From positions 22,713,315 through 22,777,314 of the forward strand of contig CAKAKS010000039.1 of assembly GCA_916700875.1 (NCBI GenBank): a stretch of 64,000 nucleotides of DNA, given 5' to 3'. Below the pieces are notes generated by a model. It was not told where the DNA came from. It saw only the letters and a program-made list of their open reading frames with translations, and did not search any database. Of the stretch, positions 44,196 to 55,530 are shown piece by piece (positions within the stretch are counted from its first letter, which is position 1; each line of letters begins with the position of its first letter). The position numbers and the translations under genes are program-made. Source of the stretch: Sebastes aleutianus. Its lineage: Eukaryota; Chordata; Actinopteri; Perciformes; Sebastidae.

Positions 44196-44787
44196 GTAAT
44201 TTATTTAGGCTCTTCTCATGATGAACTGCACTTTGGCTTAATTCCAAATGATTATATCTCTATAAACCCATTTTCATCTTGCTTCAAAGCCGTGCAACAA
44301 CCTAATTTCAGCTAATCTCAGTCAACCAGCCTCTGGATGGCAACTCAAACCAGAAACCTTGTCTTCTTGCCAAACCAGGCTTATCACAGTAATAACTGCA
44401 TCACTTGCTCTCAATGTTTGGTTCTTTGGCTGCAGATGGCTACCATTGCTAAGCCTGAGATAATGCATGTGTGTAACATGCACTGAGAGAAGAGAGAGCA
44501 TGGCTGGCAGCAGATTGAACTAAGAGGAAATGTCGCTTTTAAAGTCACATGAGTCTTGGTTGATCCCACTGCAGGCCTCTGTATGATTATTAGTGCAATC
44601 CTGCTCTCAGGGCAAACTGCTGGAGTGTGTCAGCACATGCAAATGGCTCCAAGCAATTAAGGTCCACAACAGCTGGAATAAAGTTCACTGTCTAAAAGGT
44701 GAAAGCACTCATACTGGACTAATAATCTGTGGATTTTATGTTTTATTTTTTTGTTTTCATTCCCTCTCACTCATTCTGCAGGCCTGA

Positions 44788-44887
44788 TTAATGAAAGTGT
44801 ACAGGATTATTAAACCTCTAAGGCTGGGAATTACTTCAGCGTTGAACATTATTCCTGCTTGTAGCATGTTCGCTTAAATGCTTAAAC
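44788..44887 (+). repeat. Direct repeat flanking a fold-back element, left copy
   Basis: This 100 bp block recurs at 45693-45790 in the same orientation, with about 9 in 10 positions matching by eye (shared words GTTGAACATTATTCC, GCTTGTAGCATGT, CGCTTAAATGCTTA). It ends exactly where the fold-back element begins. Confidence 0.9.
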
Positions 44888-45696
44888 TTAAACCTGCAGT
44901 AGGCAGAACGTTTTTGTCATCATTGGGCAAAAATTCCATAATAACCTTTCACCATATTGTAATTCAAGGGTTCTGAGAGAAAACTAGACTTCTGCACCTC
45001 CTCATGGCTCTGTTTTCAGGCTTTAAAAAATCTAGTCCGTGACGGGAGACTTTGACCAATCACAGGTCATTTGAGAGAGAGAGCGTTCCTATTTGCTGTT
45101 CATTCAACGGAGGCAGCTGTCAATCATTTGCAAACTCAGATCAAATGGTCAAACTAGGCAGCGCTGATCAAATATGAATCAATATTCTGTTACTGTAATG
45201 CCTATTTCTCACGTAGCGTACTGTTTAGCTGTAAAATGAGAAAGTGTGCTCCGGCTGGTGGGCGGTGCTTGGTATTTTCTCAACTGATCTCAACATGGCT
45301 GCCGGATACAAATTTTCTCATTTTACAGCTAAACAGTACACTACAAGATGTTTCTGAATACATTTGAGGCGAGAAATAGGCATTACAGTAACAGAATATT
45401 GATTCATATTTGATCAGCGCTGCCTAGTTTGACCATTTGATTGGAGTTTGCGAATGATTGACAGCTGCTCAGAGACGGCAGGCTCCAGCTAGGCTCTTAC
45501 TGCTTGTTTTCCTCCGGTCTGTGAAATCTTGCAGATGCCATCAGTAGCACCGGAGGACACCAGAGGACACCAGAGGACACCGAGGCACATGATTTTTTTC
45601 AGATTACCTTTCTCATGCACTACTGTCAGGATATAGTGACCGTTTTATACATTTACAAAAAATTGTAATCATAATTTCTACCTACTTCAGCTTTAA
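44888..45696 (+). mobile_element. Fold-back MITE with long inner palindrome
   Basis: The ends TTAAACCTGCAGTAGGCAGA and, inverted, TTAAAGCTGAAGTAGGTAGA are terminal inverted repeats. Inside are inverted arms 45114-45243 and 45313-45467 with a spacer of about 70 bp; the right arm has about 20 extra bases. No transposase. Confidence 0.85.
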
Positions 45697-45790
45697 TGAA
45701 AATGTGCAGGATTATTAAGCCTTTAAGGGTTGGGAATTATTTGTTGAACATTATTCCCGCTTGTAGCATGTCCGCTTAAATGCTTACAAC
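45693..45790 (+). repeat. Direct repeat flanking a fold-back element, right copy
   Basis: See the left copy at 44788-44887. Begins TTAATGAAAATGTGCAGG directly at the right end of the element. Confidence 0.9.
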
Positions 45791-46019
45791 AATAATACTG
45801 CAGCTAAATTAAAAAAAAGCACCTTCCCTGCTGTTAAATAACAGAAAAAAATGGCATCACTGAGCATTAAGAGACAACTTTTGGCTTGTTTTTATCCTCA
45901 AAACTCGTCCAGCTGTTGCCACATCTGTGCTGTTGTTGTTGAGCCCTGTAGGGGGCTAAATCACTATTAACGTGTCTATTTGGATAACAATTTGCTGGAA
46001 TGGTTTAATGCACCTTGAG

Positions 46020-46281
46020 GCCACCATACCTCGGCTGCAGAGCGCGCAATGGGCGTGCGCACAACCCGGAGTGCTGCTGCGCGCCCCCGCCTGCGTGTGA
46101 GAGAGGAGAGGAGAGGACCAGCAGAGACTGAGGAAGAGGAGAGACAAGTGCAATAGAGGCTCGGCTCTGAACGGGACTCCGCGTTAATACAGAGACGGTA
46201 TCTATCGCTGCTGCGTCGCAGGAGACCGAAGACGCACAACAGGCTCCGTGTTTCTCTCCACCGTGGGAGGAGATAATAAAG
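46020..46281 (+). other. nrcam: Candidate nrcam untranslated first exon and CpG island
   Basis: The block is much richer in CpG than its surroundings (GCGCGC, CGCAGG, GCGTCGCAGG). It ends in a strong splice donor, ATAAAG|GTAAGG at 46281/46282, and has no conserved coding frame. In human the gene beyond PNPLA8 is NRCAM, transcribed in the same direction, with untranslated first exons and a very long first intron. The identification rests on that gene order, not on protein similarity. The minus-strand open frame at 46005-46502 is a composition effect. Confidence 0.4.
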
Positions 46282-46688
46282 GTAAGGTGAGCTAAATGAT
46301 GCCATTCATAACAAACACGTGTCGTGTGCAGCTTGTACAGTTCACTGTCAGGAGTTTGTGTAGAGAGGAGCAGCAGCAGCAGCCGTAGTGAGTTGGAGAT
46401 GCTGTGAGGCTTCCCAGTGTCCTCTTTACAGCTTTCCCTCATGCAAAGACACCGGGGGTTGTTGTTTTTTGAAGCTGAATCTCTATAAAAAATGATGTTC
46501 AAGACACATTTAAGCTATATGTGTTAGCTCTTGGTTATCAGTGAGAGCAGGTGCAGGTGTGCATACTGTCTGTCAAATCAAGGTTTGACACAGAGATGCT
46601 GTGATGAATCATTCTCACTTGTCTTCAGATCTGAACCTTTTGACATGATCTGTCCATTGCTTCATGATGCTCACATTACACACTGTAA

Positions 46689-46692
46689 GTAC

Positions 46693-46733
<41 letters not shown>

Positions 46734-46761
46734 CTGTAGATAGATAGATAGATAGATACTG

Positions 46762-46795
<34 letters not shown>

Positions 46796-47145
46796 CTGTA
46801 GATATATAGATAGATATATACTGTAGATAGATAGATAGGTACTGTAGATAGACAGATACTGTAGATAGATGGACAGATAGATACTGTAGATATATACTGT
46901 AGGTAGATAGATAGATAGATACTGTAGATAGATAGATAGATACTGTAAGTACAGATAGATAGATAGATAGATACTGTAGATAGATACTGTAGATAGATAA
47001 ATAGATACTGTAGATAGATAGATGAATAGATACTGCAAATAAATAGATAGATAGATAGATAGATAGATACAGATGGATAGATAGATAGATGGATAGATAG
47101 ATAGATAGATGGATAGATAGATAGATAGATGGATAGATACTGTAT
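46689..47145 (+). repeat. Long GATA/GATACTGTA satellite array
   Basis: About 450 bp of GATA units are interrupted at intervals by TACTGTA, giving a higher-order pattern; the right end shifts to (GGATAGATAGATAGAT). Open frames across it (Tyr/Leu/Ser/Ile repeats) are meaningless. Confidence 0.97.
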
Positions 47146-47453
47146 GTTGTTTTTTTGTCCTGCTGTGTTGATGAAATAGCTGTCCTCTTACACACAAAAT
47201 CCCTCATCTCCTATAAGCTGATTTGCTCCCCACATATTTAATTCCCTTCACATTTCATATCACACAACAAGTCTTGTTTTGACTGACCAGTCAGTTTGTT
47301 TAGTCTAATTTCCCCTCATCATCACGCTCAATCTGATTATAACCCCCCGAGATTCACCCATTACATCCCGTGCCATTTACCATACGAGCCAAACAACTGC
47401 TTTACAGAGGAGAAAAAACAACTCACATTCCCACCCAAATCCTGTGCTGACTC

Positions 47454-47498
47454 CCCTCCTCCTCCTCCTCCTCCTCCTCCTCCTCCTCCTCCTCCTCC
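47454..47498 (+). repeat. (CCT)n microsatellite
   Basis: About 14 uninterrupted CCT units; a shorter run is at 58436-58455. Confidence 0.95.
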
Positions 47499-48659
47499 CT
47501 ATGTCTCCCCTCGGTCAAAGCTTCAGTCAAGGGGGAGCTCACCATCATGCAACCCCGCACCCCTCCCCTTCCTCCGCTCATCCCCAGACACACACACATG
47601 CTTCAGCTGCACACTTTCTCTGCCTGCTCCGATAGCCATATTAATACAATGCTAATGACCCCCTGCTTTATTGTGTGTTCCTACTTTCTCTCTGAATGGG
47701 CTGACACACTTTCTAGTAATGTTTATTCACTGCAGGCAGACTATTGTTAATCTGTCTAAGAAGATAACAATATCCCCACTATCCCTGCCTTATGTCTCGT
47801 TTGCATTAATTCACAAACAGGCGGCAAAACGTGTGATACCACTTTTACGGATCCCTTCTGAGGGTCTCTTCGGTCCTATCTGGTGAGTCAGGATGTTGCT
47901 TAAGCCCAGAGAGCCACTACTCTACAGCTACTTGAGCTCTACTGACAGCACATTTCAGACTCATTTGACCAATGTGTAGGAATCGGGACGAGATAGTGAC
48001 CTACATTGTGCTGCCGTCTTTACTTTCACCCTGAGCGCAAACGGCACTAGGCGGGGAGATTTGCATAACTAAGGGATTATCATGACACACGTTGGCCGGA
48101 GTTATTGTGAGAGCACCAGTCAGTCACATTGCTGACCTAAAACCATGCAGTGGCGGGCAGCTCCGCTCTGCTTGCGGGGGCTATGGGAAAAGCTTGGGTG
48201 TTGGAGGGAAAATGCCACTAATTTCACCGTGTGGGCCGCAGAAACACGCAGACTATTCTGCTAGAAGTGATCAACGCTCCTTCTGTGAGCGGCCGTCTGT
48301 GGCATCATGAACTCCGCCAACCACAGGACGGGACAAAGTGTCTCATAGATAGAAAGACTTGTTCTGTCTCACTGGTGGTGGTGATGATGATGATGACATC
48401 ATTTCTAAGAGGAACTGATCTGAACTCGAGAGGCTTTTATTTGGTGATTCATTCACCAAGGACGCACTTCATTGATGTCGTAGAAAGGAATTTTAAAAGA
48501 TGCGAATATTAAAATGAATTGAAGTCAAAGTAGGAGACAGTTAAAGTCAATAGACAGTAGGCTAGTTTAAACAGAAGAATCTCAAAGTCCTCTCTGTTGT
48601 ATGGCTTTGAAAGACTTGGGTTACTTTTGTAGTTTTGACCGTCAAAAACTGACATCCAA

Positions 48660-48970
48660 CAGGGCAAAATATGAGCAATCAGACGAGCTGAAATGATTTG
48701 TTTTTATCAATCAATCGATTATATGCTATTTTGATAATGGATTTGATAATCAAGCAAAATTGGCAACAATTCTCTGTTTTCAGCTACTCGAATGTGACAA
48801 TTGTATGCTTTTATTTGTCATAAATGATTGTAAACGGCATATATTTAGGTTTTGGACTGAAGGGCTAATAAATCAGGCAATTAGCGCACACGGTTCGGTT
48901 TGAATCACGTTTTTATAGTCAACAGATCAATCGATAATGGAAACATTATCAATAGTTTCAACCCTGGATC
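48660..48970 (+). mobile_element. hAT-like repeat of the GATTAATCGA family
   Basis: Contains ATCAATCAATCGATTATATG and the typical core CAGCTACTCGAATGTGACAA, with an inverse-like end near CAATAGTTTCAACCCTGG. Confidence 0.55.
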
Positions 48971-49616
48971 AGACTATCAGTTTGTAAACAAGCCAACAGA
49001 TTATCTAAACCACTTTATTTGGATGTAAAACTGCAAATGAACACACCCGAAAAAATTGGTAATAATTCTTCATTGCACAGGAAAACTGTGTGTGTACAAC
49101 TACAATAAGTACAGTAAGTCAAAGGTCAACCAGTGTGTTGGTCTGTTAACAATGATTGATGTTTACAACAGACAGTTTGAGCAATAACTTTACAGTTCGC
49201 ATTGGTTTTTCTCTTCCAAATAAGTTTATCTAACGTTGTGGTTTGTTTACAACCTGTATGGTCACCTGACTGCTTCCTGCCCTGTGTGTCTTCTTTTTAG
49301 CGCCGTTGCCATGTTATTAAATATCATCAGTAAAGTGGAAGTGAATCAGTCAACCAAGTTAAGCTGGTTTACTAAGTGTCTCCTCAGTCTCAGTCTTTCC
49401 ACCATTCTCGTGATGTCACAGGCTAGAGTACTGCAACATGGCGGTGCTCTCGCCACGAAAGATGAAACAAATCTTCTTTTTTCCTTTAAATGCTGACATT
49501 TGTCATGTTTGTTATACTATAATTCATTAGAGTGGAAATCCATTTAGTAAACCAGCTTAACTTGGTTGACAGATTCACTTCCACTTTGAATACAGTGTTA
49601 TCATTACAGGTTAGTC

Positions 49617-50180
49617 TGGTCGCACGAACAGGCGTATAAATGACAAGTAATTTGCAAGGCATTTAGCGTGCAATAGGAATGCCGTTCTTGCTTTTGGCGT
49701 GTCATTTGTACGCCATGTAGTCTGTACTGAGTTCAATGTAAACGCATCTGCGTAAATATGCTACGCTCAGAGCTAGTAACGTAGAATAAAAAGTGAGAAA
49801 AACTGCTTATGGTGGGCGAGAGGGAAGGTGGGTCGGTCCAACAAACGCAGGACTTTCAACCAGGGGACTGATGTTTTGTTTTGTTAGTTACGTTTGTGAC
49901 GTCCATACTTTTGTTACGTTGTTTCCGTATGCATTTTATTTAGTTATTATTATGTACTTATTTTGCCACACCATGACATTTTTCCTAAACCTAACAAAGT
50001 GGTTTTGTTGCATAAACCCGAACTGCTCAAATGTTACTGTTTGTTTTGTTGTGTGGTGTACAAATGACACGTGAAAAGCGGCATACAAATGACACGTGAA
50101 AAGCCTATAATGCGTCCACATGACACATGGAATGTTCTTGTAATGAGGTGTCATTCATACGCCTTCCCATGACATCGGGT
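49617..50180 (+). mobile_element. Iteron-bearing MITE, copy 1
   Basis: Terminal words GGCGTATAAATGACA (49631-49645) and TGTCATTCATACGCC (50149-50163) are inverted. Variants of TACAAATGACACG recur inside: TGGCGTGTCATTTGTACGCC near 49695, and two tandem TACAAATGACACGTGAAAAG units near 50059 and 50084. It matches 54952-55530. Confidence 0.7.
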
Positions 50181-51109
50181 TTTACTGGTAGCAGTTATTG
50201 CCAAAACTACAAAACTTTTGCCCAAGTTGAGGAAAACTTTAGTCCTTTAAAAAGTGCTGCAATGATGTATTTTTCATTGAGAGTGGCACACAGTTAAATA
50301 AGGCCCCATCACAGGTGACTGCAGCTGATTGACTGAATGATTGACTGTGTCCCGGAGACACGTGTACTCGCCCTGAGCGGAGACGATCCAGCAGCCGTCG
50401 TGAATAGGAGTGCTGTGCTGCTCAGCTGTGATGAGGCTAAATCTCCGGGGACTGATGGAGGCCCATGCCTATCCATTAGTGTCACTGCGGTGTGGGTGTT
50501 TCGTCCCAGTGGGCCAGTCACACACAGCAGCGCAGCACACTGACATCGCCTGGACCTCCTTGTCACAAGCATGTTCGTCTCATTTTGGGACTGATGAGCG
50601 CCTCATTAGAGGACCACAGAAGGAATGCTGTCCCCCCCCCCATGCTTCATGGCTGCTTGAACACTTGCCTTGGTTGTAATTTGGACAAATGTATGCAGGG
50701 GTAGATGAGTACATGCAAAGAAGGACATACATGTCCATTATTACACACACTTTCTCTCTGTGTGTGGGGCCTGTGAGGTTGCAAGCTGGTGGGTGCAATT
50801 AGAGTTTCACACTCAGTTAGGCAGCGGTCTCTAATGGGGATTGACACGTTCCTGCGAATCCTCTCCACACAGCTGCAACTGTTGATGTTTACGTACTAGA
50901 CCTCTATTATATTATTGTGTGGAGTGGATGGTGACAGATGACTAAGGGAAATGGATATTAGATGATTTATGTGTTGCTCACGGCGAGACTGGTTTTCTGA
51001 GTAATTAGATAAAAAGATGTGGAGATACTTTGCTATTTTTTAATCTCCTGCAACAAAACAGCTTCAGTGATTTATACTGAGCTATAGCTTAAATGATTTG
51101 TGGGTCAAC

Positions 51110-52100
51110 CGAAATAGAAAATGATTCAGCAGCATCAATCGATTAATCGTTTAGGTCATTTATTAAGAAAACTCCAGTTACAGCTTCTCAAATGTGAGGA
51201 TTTGCTGCTTTTTCCCGTTTTGTGTCATTGTAAATTGACCATCTTGCTGTTTGTGACTGTTGGTCGAACAAACCAATCACTTTGAGGACGTCACCTTTGA
51301 TTCTGAGAACTTGTGACAGGCATTTTTCACAATTTCTGGCATTTTATAGACTCACTAGATTCATCAAGAAATAATAGACAACTAAACTGAATGAAAATAA
51401 TGCTTAATTGCACCCCTATGTTGAAATGATTTGGTAGTTTAAAGCTACGTTCACACTACGAGTGGTGGCCGGTTGAAACAATTTGTTGATTAATCAATTA
51501 GTGATTGAAAATTTAACAATTTTGAGCATCGATTAATCGCTTGAGTTATTTTTTTTAAGCAAAAATGCCCAAATTCTCTATTTCTAGCTTCTCAAATGGG
51601 AATATTTTCTGTTTTTTTTAGTCCTCTATGATAGTAAACTGAATATATTTGGGTTTTTGATAGAGCTGCAATGATTAATTGATTAGTTGTCAACTATTAA
51701 ATTAATCACCAACCTTTTTTGATAATCTATTAAACGGTTTGAGTCATTTCTTTAGGAAAAAAGTCAAAATTCTCTGATTCCAGCTTCTTAAATGTGAATA
51801 TTTTCTGGTTTCTTTACTCCTCTATGACAGTAAACTGAATATCTTTGAGTTGTGGACAAAATAAGACATTTGAGGACGTCATCTTGGGCTTTGGGAAACA
51901 CTAATCAACAGTTTCTGTCATGTTATAGACCAAACAACTAATCGATTAATAGAGAAAATAATTGACAAATTAATCAACAATGAAAATAATTGTTAACTAC
52001 AGCCCTAGTTTAACTTGAATATGTCAACTTGGGCTCTGGGAAATCAAGTAAATAATCAGCAGAATCATCAATAATGAAACATGCTTTCAGTTGCAGCCCT
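51110..52100 (+). mobile_element. Cluster of three to four hAT-like repeat copies
   Basis: At about 51110-51415, 51470-51660 and 51663-52100 the same words recur: ATCGATTAATCG, AGCTTCTCAAATGTGA-type core, and GAGCTGCAATGATTAATTGA. They lie head to tail in decayed form. Confidence 0.6.
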
Positions 52101-54339
52101 TTGTTAATCACATGTACTGTTTTATACGAGCTAGAGAGCTGTACTGTTACATAAGGTTGTATTTTTAGGCAGCAGGTAATGTGGACAGATGGTGGATGAG
52201 TTGCGGTCATTGCGGATGTCCCTGGACGGCCCACTGTGATGGAATCATTACACCAGAGCTTTACACCATGACAGTCATCAAGCCCAATCATTCAAGGTTG
52301 CCCAGGGAACGCTATTATCGCCTGTGTCAGGTTATTACACCCCTTAGCGAGAACAAAGCATTTAGAGATGCTCTTTTCTGTCCAAACCAACTGCACGGGA
52401 GTGACGGCAATAGAGCCTCCTTTTGAAGTGGGAGGTAGGGGTAATGGGACGTAATGTTGTGGGTTTTATGTTCCCTCTCTATACCCCCAGTAGAGCGCCT
52501 GCCTGACAGGTTAACTAGCTGCATGTACCAATAGATCTGACTCCTATAGTCAACCTTGACTTTAGGGCCTTGATAAGAACAAATGAAGACTTTAGATGAG
52601 CGCTCGGTATGTCTTCTGAATGCTCATAAGATGGCCTTGCCACCCACTAGAAGAAGTGGAGGGAGGGAAAACTAAAAGTGGGAGTGTTTTTGAAGCCTTC
52701 ATGGTTGTAGGAGGGAGGAGGGGTGGATCATGTACTTCAGTCGACGCTGAGAAGGGGCAGGGGGAACAAAGGGGGTCTGTTTTCTCTGTCTGTACTGGCG
52801 GGGCGGCTGTCCTCGTCTCTTTTCTTGCAGTATAGGGGGGTGATGCAGGGTTATGCCTGAGGAGATCCACAATAGAGACTCTGGTGTTGGAGCCTCTGTT
52901 TGAACACACAGTTGTTCGTGCTGAAGAGGACTGGAGAGGCAGTCCTTTCTGTACCGGCAGCCTCAGGCCCGGTTGAAGCTCTGGCCAACTTTGGATGGGC
53001 AGCAGATGTTGGAGAGGTAGTCGATGGCCCAGTGGCAGCACATAACAAGGGCCACTGCTTCCCTTTCCCGTCCGGAACACAACAGGAGGTGGGCATCGCT
53101 CCACCGGCAGGGTGCAGGCTCGCCAAAATTACAGAGAATTCAGGAAGAGTGCACTTGAATGCCTCCATCTTCCTCCTATTTGCATAGAGCTTAAGAGTAA
53201 CTCGGCTGCACATCCCACTCTCTGTTGGCACAGCGATGCAGCCCACTTGTGTTGTCTAATGGCTCAGCAAATACATCGCCACCGCTCTTTTTCTGCTTAT
53301 AAAATTAGAGGTTTAAAGAGTGCCAAGAAATCCACCACAAGCCTCCGCACTCTCACCAGCCTGTTGTTATAAACTTGTAGAAGTGGGGGTTCTGCAGAGA
53401 TAAGCGGAGCGAAGAAGGCGTAGATTATCTTCGTTGCCCCAGCACATGATGCAACAGTGATTGAATCAACAGGAAAGAAGGGGACACTTTGCTGTCAGCT
53501 CATGAATAAAGTTGACATGGAGACACAAAGTGGCTTTTCCATGGTTGAGGAGGCTTGCTGACCTCGAGGTCTTATTTAGGCCAGGCCCTCTAATGCCCTC
53601 ACCCTTCTGCCCCACCCTCTACCCCCTCCCACACCCCGACCTGAGGGTAAGACACCATGTTAGCAGTTCAGCAGCCTCCACTGAAGGGCCCTTAATCCAA
53701 GTGGGATGACAGCTTGGCTCTAGATGCTGTTTCTGTGGCGCTGAGACCAATGGGCTTTTCTTTCCCTCTTTTTCATCTCTTAAACCCCCCAAACACAGCC
53801 ACAGGAATCCTGGGAAAAAAATTCTCCCGGGGGGAGACAAAGGAATGGGATGGTAAACAAATCCTAAGTGTAGATGTGAGATTCCTCCATTCAGCAGAAG
53901 ATAAATGCACATGTCCTTTGGGATATCAAAAGCACAAAATACAATGCTGGCTTGGGTTGCTTTGTTGTTGATGGTTTTGTCCCGGTGCCACGTGTGTTGT
54001 AAAAAACATAATCTATACCCAGATAATCTTTGTCCGAGCTTCAAAATGATTAGGGAAGATTGAGGTCAGAAAACCATTAGAATCATAAAATGTGGTGCCG
54101 CTGTCACACCCGATCCCTTTTCCTTCCTTTACACTAATCAGCTGAGCCGTCCAGAGATCACATGTGGAAAGCGGACCAGGCCAATAGTTACCATTGACAC
54201 AACAAAGAGCATCAGACATGTTTGCCAATAGACTGAGTGACTCTGCCAGGCTGATGTGTATCATTGGGAAGAGTAAACATCACTGTTTAGCCTCATTTAT
54301 TTAGTATTCGAAATCTTAAGTTGTGAAATCTGTCAATTA

Positions 54340-54955
54340 TAGGGCTGCATGATATTTTCATTGTCGATTAATCTGTCAAATATTTCCTCGATTAATCGAT
54401 TAGTTGTTTGATCTATAAAATGTCAGAAAATTATAAAAAATGATGATCAGTGTTTCCCAAAGCCCAATATGACAACCTCAAATGTCTTGTTTTGTCCACA
54501 ACTCAAAGATATTCAGTTTACTGTCATAGAGGAGTAAAGAAACCAGAAAATATTCACATCTTAAAAGCTGAAATCAGAGAAGTTTGACTTTTTTCTTCTT
54601 AAAAAAATTACTCAAACCAATTCATCAATTATCAAAATAGTTGGCGATTAATTTAATAGTTGACAACTACTCGATTAATTGTTGCAGCTGTAGTTAATTG
54701 ATTTGTTCAGTTGATCGACAAGCATCACATTTATCAAGTAAAAATGTCAATCATTTGTTGGTTACAGCTTCTCAAATGTGAGGATTTGCTGCTTTTCTCT
54801 GTTTTATATAAATGCAAATTGAATGCATTTGTCTTTTTGACTGTTGGTCAGACAAAAGATCATCAATCATCTTGGACTCTGGACATTTGTTTTCACTCAT
54901 TTCTAATTTTAAAATTGGTAAAAGAATCAACAGATGAATCTATGATGAAAATCAG
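54340..54955 (+). mobile_element. Two hAT-like repeat copies, opposite orientations
   Basis: At 54340-54690 the element reads in the opposite sense to 51663-52000 (GGGCTGCATGATATTTTCAT to TTAATTGTTGCAGCTGTAG). It is followed by a plus-sense copy at about 54690-54955 with the core AGCTTCTCAAATGTGAGGAT. Confidence 0.6.
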
Positions 54956-55530
54956 CCTGTTCGCATGACAAGGCGTATGAATGACAGGTTAATGTGTAAG
55001 GCATTTAGCGTGCAATAAGAACGCCTTACTTGCTTTTGGCGTGTCATTTGTATGTCATGTAGTCTGTACTGACTTCAATCTAAATGCATCCGCGTAAATA
55101 TGCTACAGTCAGAGCTAGTGACATAGAATAAAATGCAAGAAAGACTTCTTATGGCAGGCGAGTAGGGAAGTAAATCCAGGACTTTCAACCAGGAGACCAG
55201 TGTTCGAGGCCGGTGTTTTGTTATGTAAGTTACATTAGTGACGTTTGTCACATGTTTTTTAGTGATGTTTGTTTGTCACGTGTTTTTCGTACTTCTGTTA
55301 CGTTGTTTCTGTATGTATTTTACTTAGTGTATGCACTTAATTTAAGCCCAACTATGACGGTTTCCCTAAACCTAACTAAGTGGTTTTGTTGCCTAAACCT
55401 AACTGAGGATGTTAACATAGTTTTATTGCGTGGCAAATGACACACAAAACGCCTAAAATGCGTCCTCATGATGCCCGAAATGTCCTTGTAATGTCGTGCT
55501 TTTTATACGCCTTCCCGTGAGATTGGGTTG
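54952..55530 (+). mobile_element. Iteron-bearing MITE, copy 2
   Basis: Same family and orientation as 49617-50180. Shared words include GGCATTTAGCGTGCAATA, CTTTTGGCGTGTCATTTGTA, CAGAGCTAGT and CAGGACTTTCAACCAGG. The left end directly follows a hAT-like repeat. Confidence 0.7.

Noticed and set aside
46005..46502. 165-codon minus-strand frame over the CpG-rich block
   Set aside because: GC-rich composition explains it; the plus-strand splice donor is the better signal, and no protein family is recognised.
46671..47207. Long minus-strand open frames rich in Ser-Ile-Tyr-Leu
   Set aside because: They are the translation of the GATA satellite and exist in more than one frame.
49236..49496. 86-codon plus-strand frame in the putative nrcam intron
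   Set aside because: No recognisable exon borders or protein similarity.
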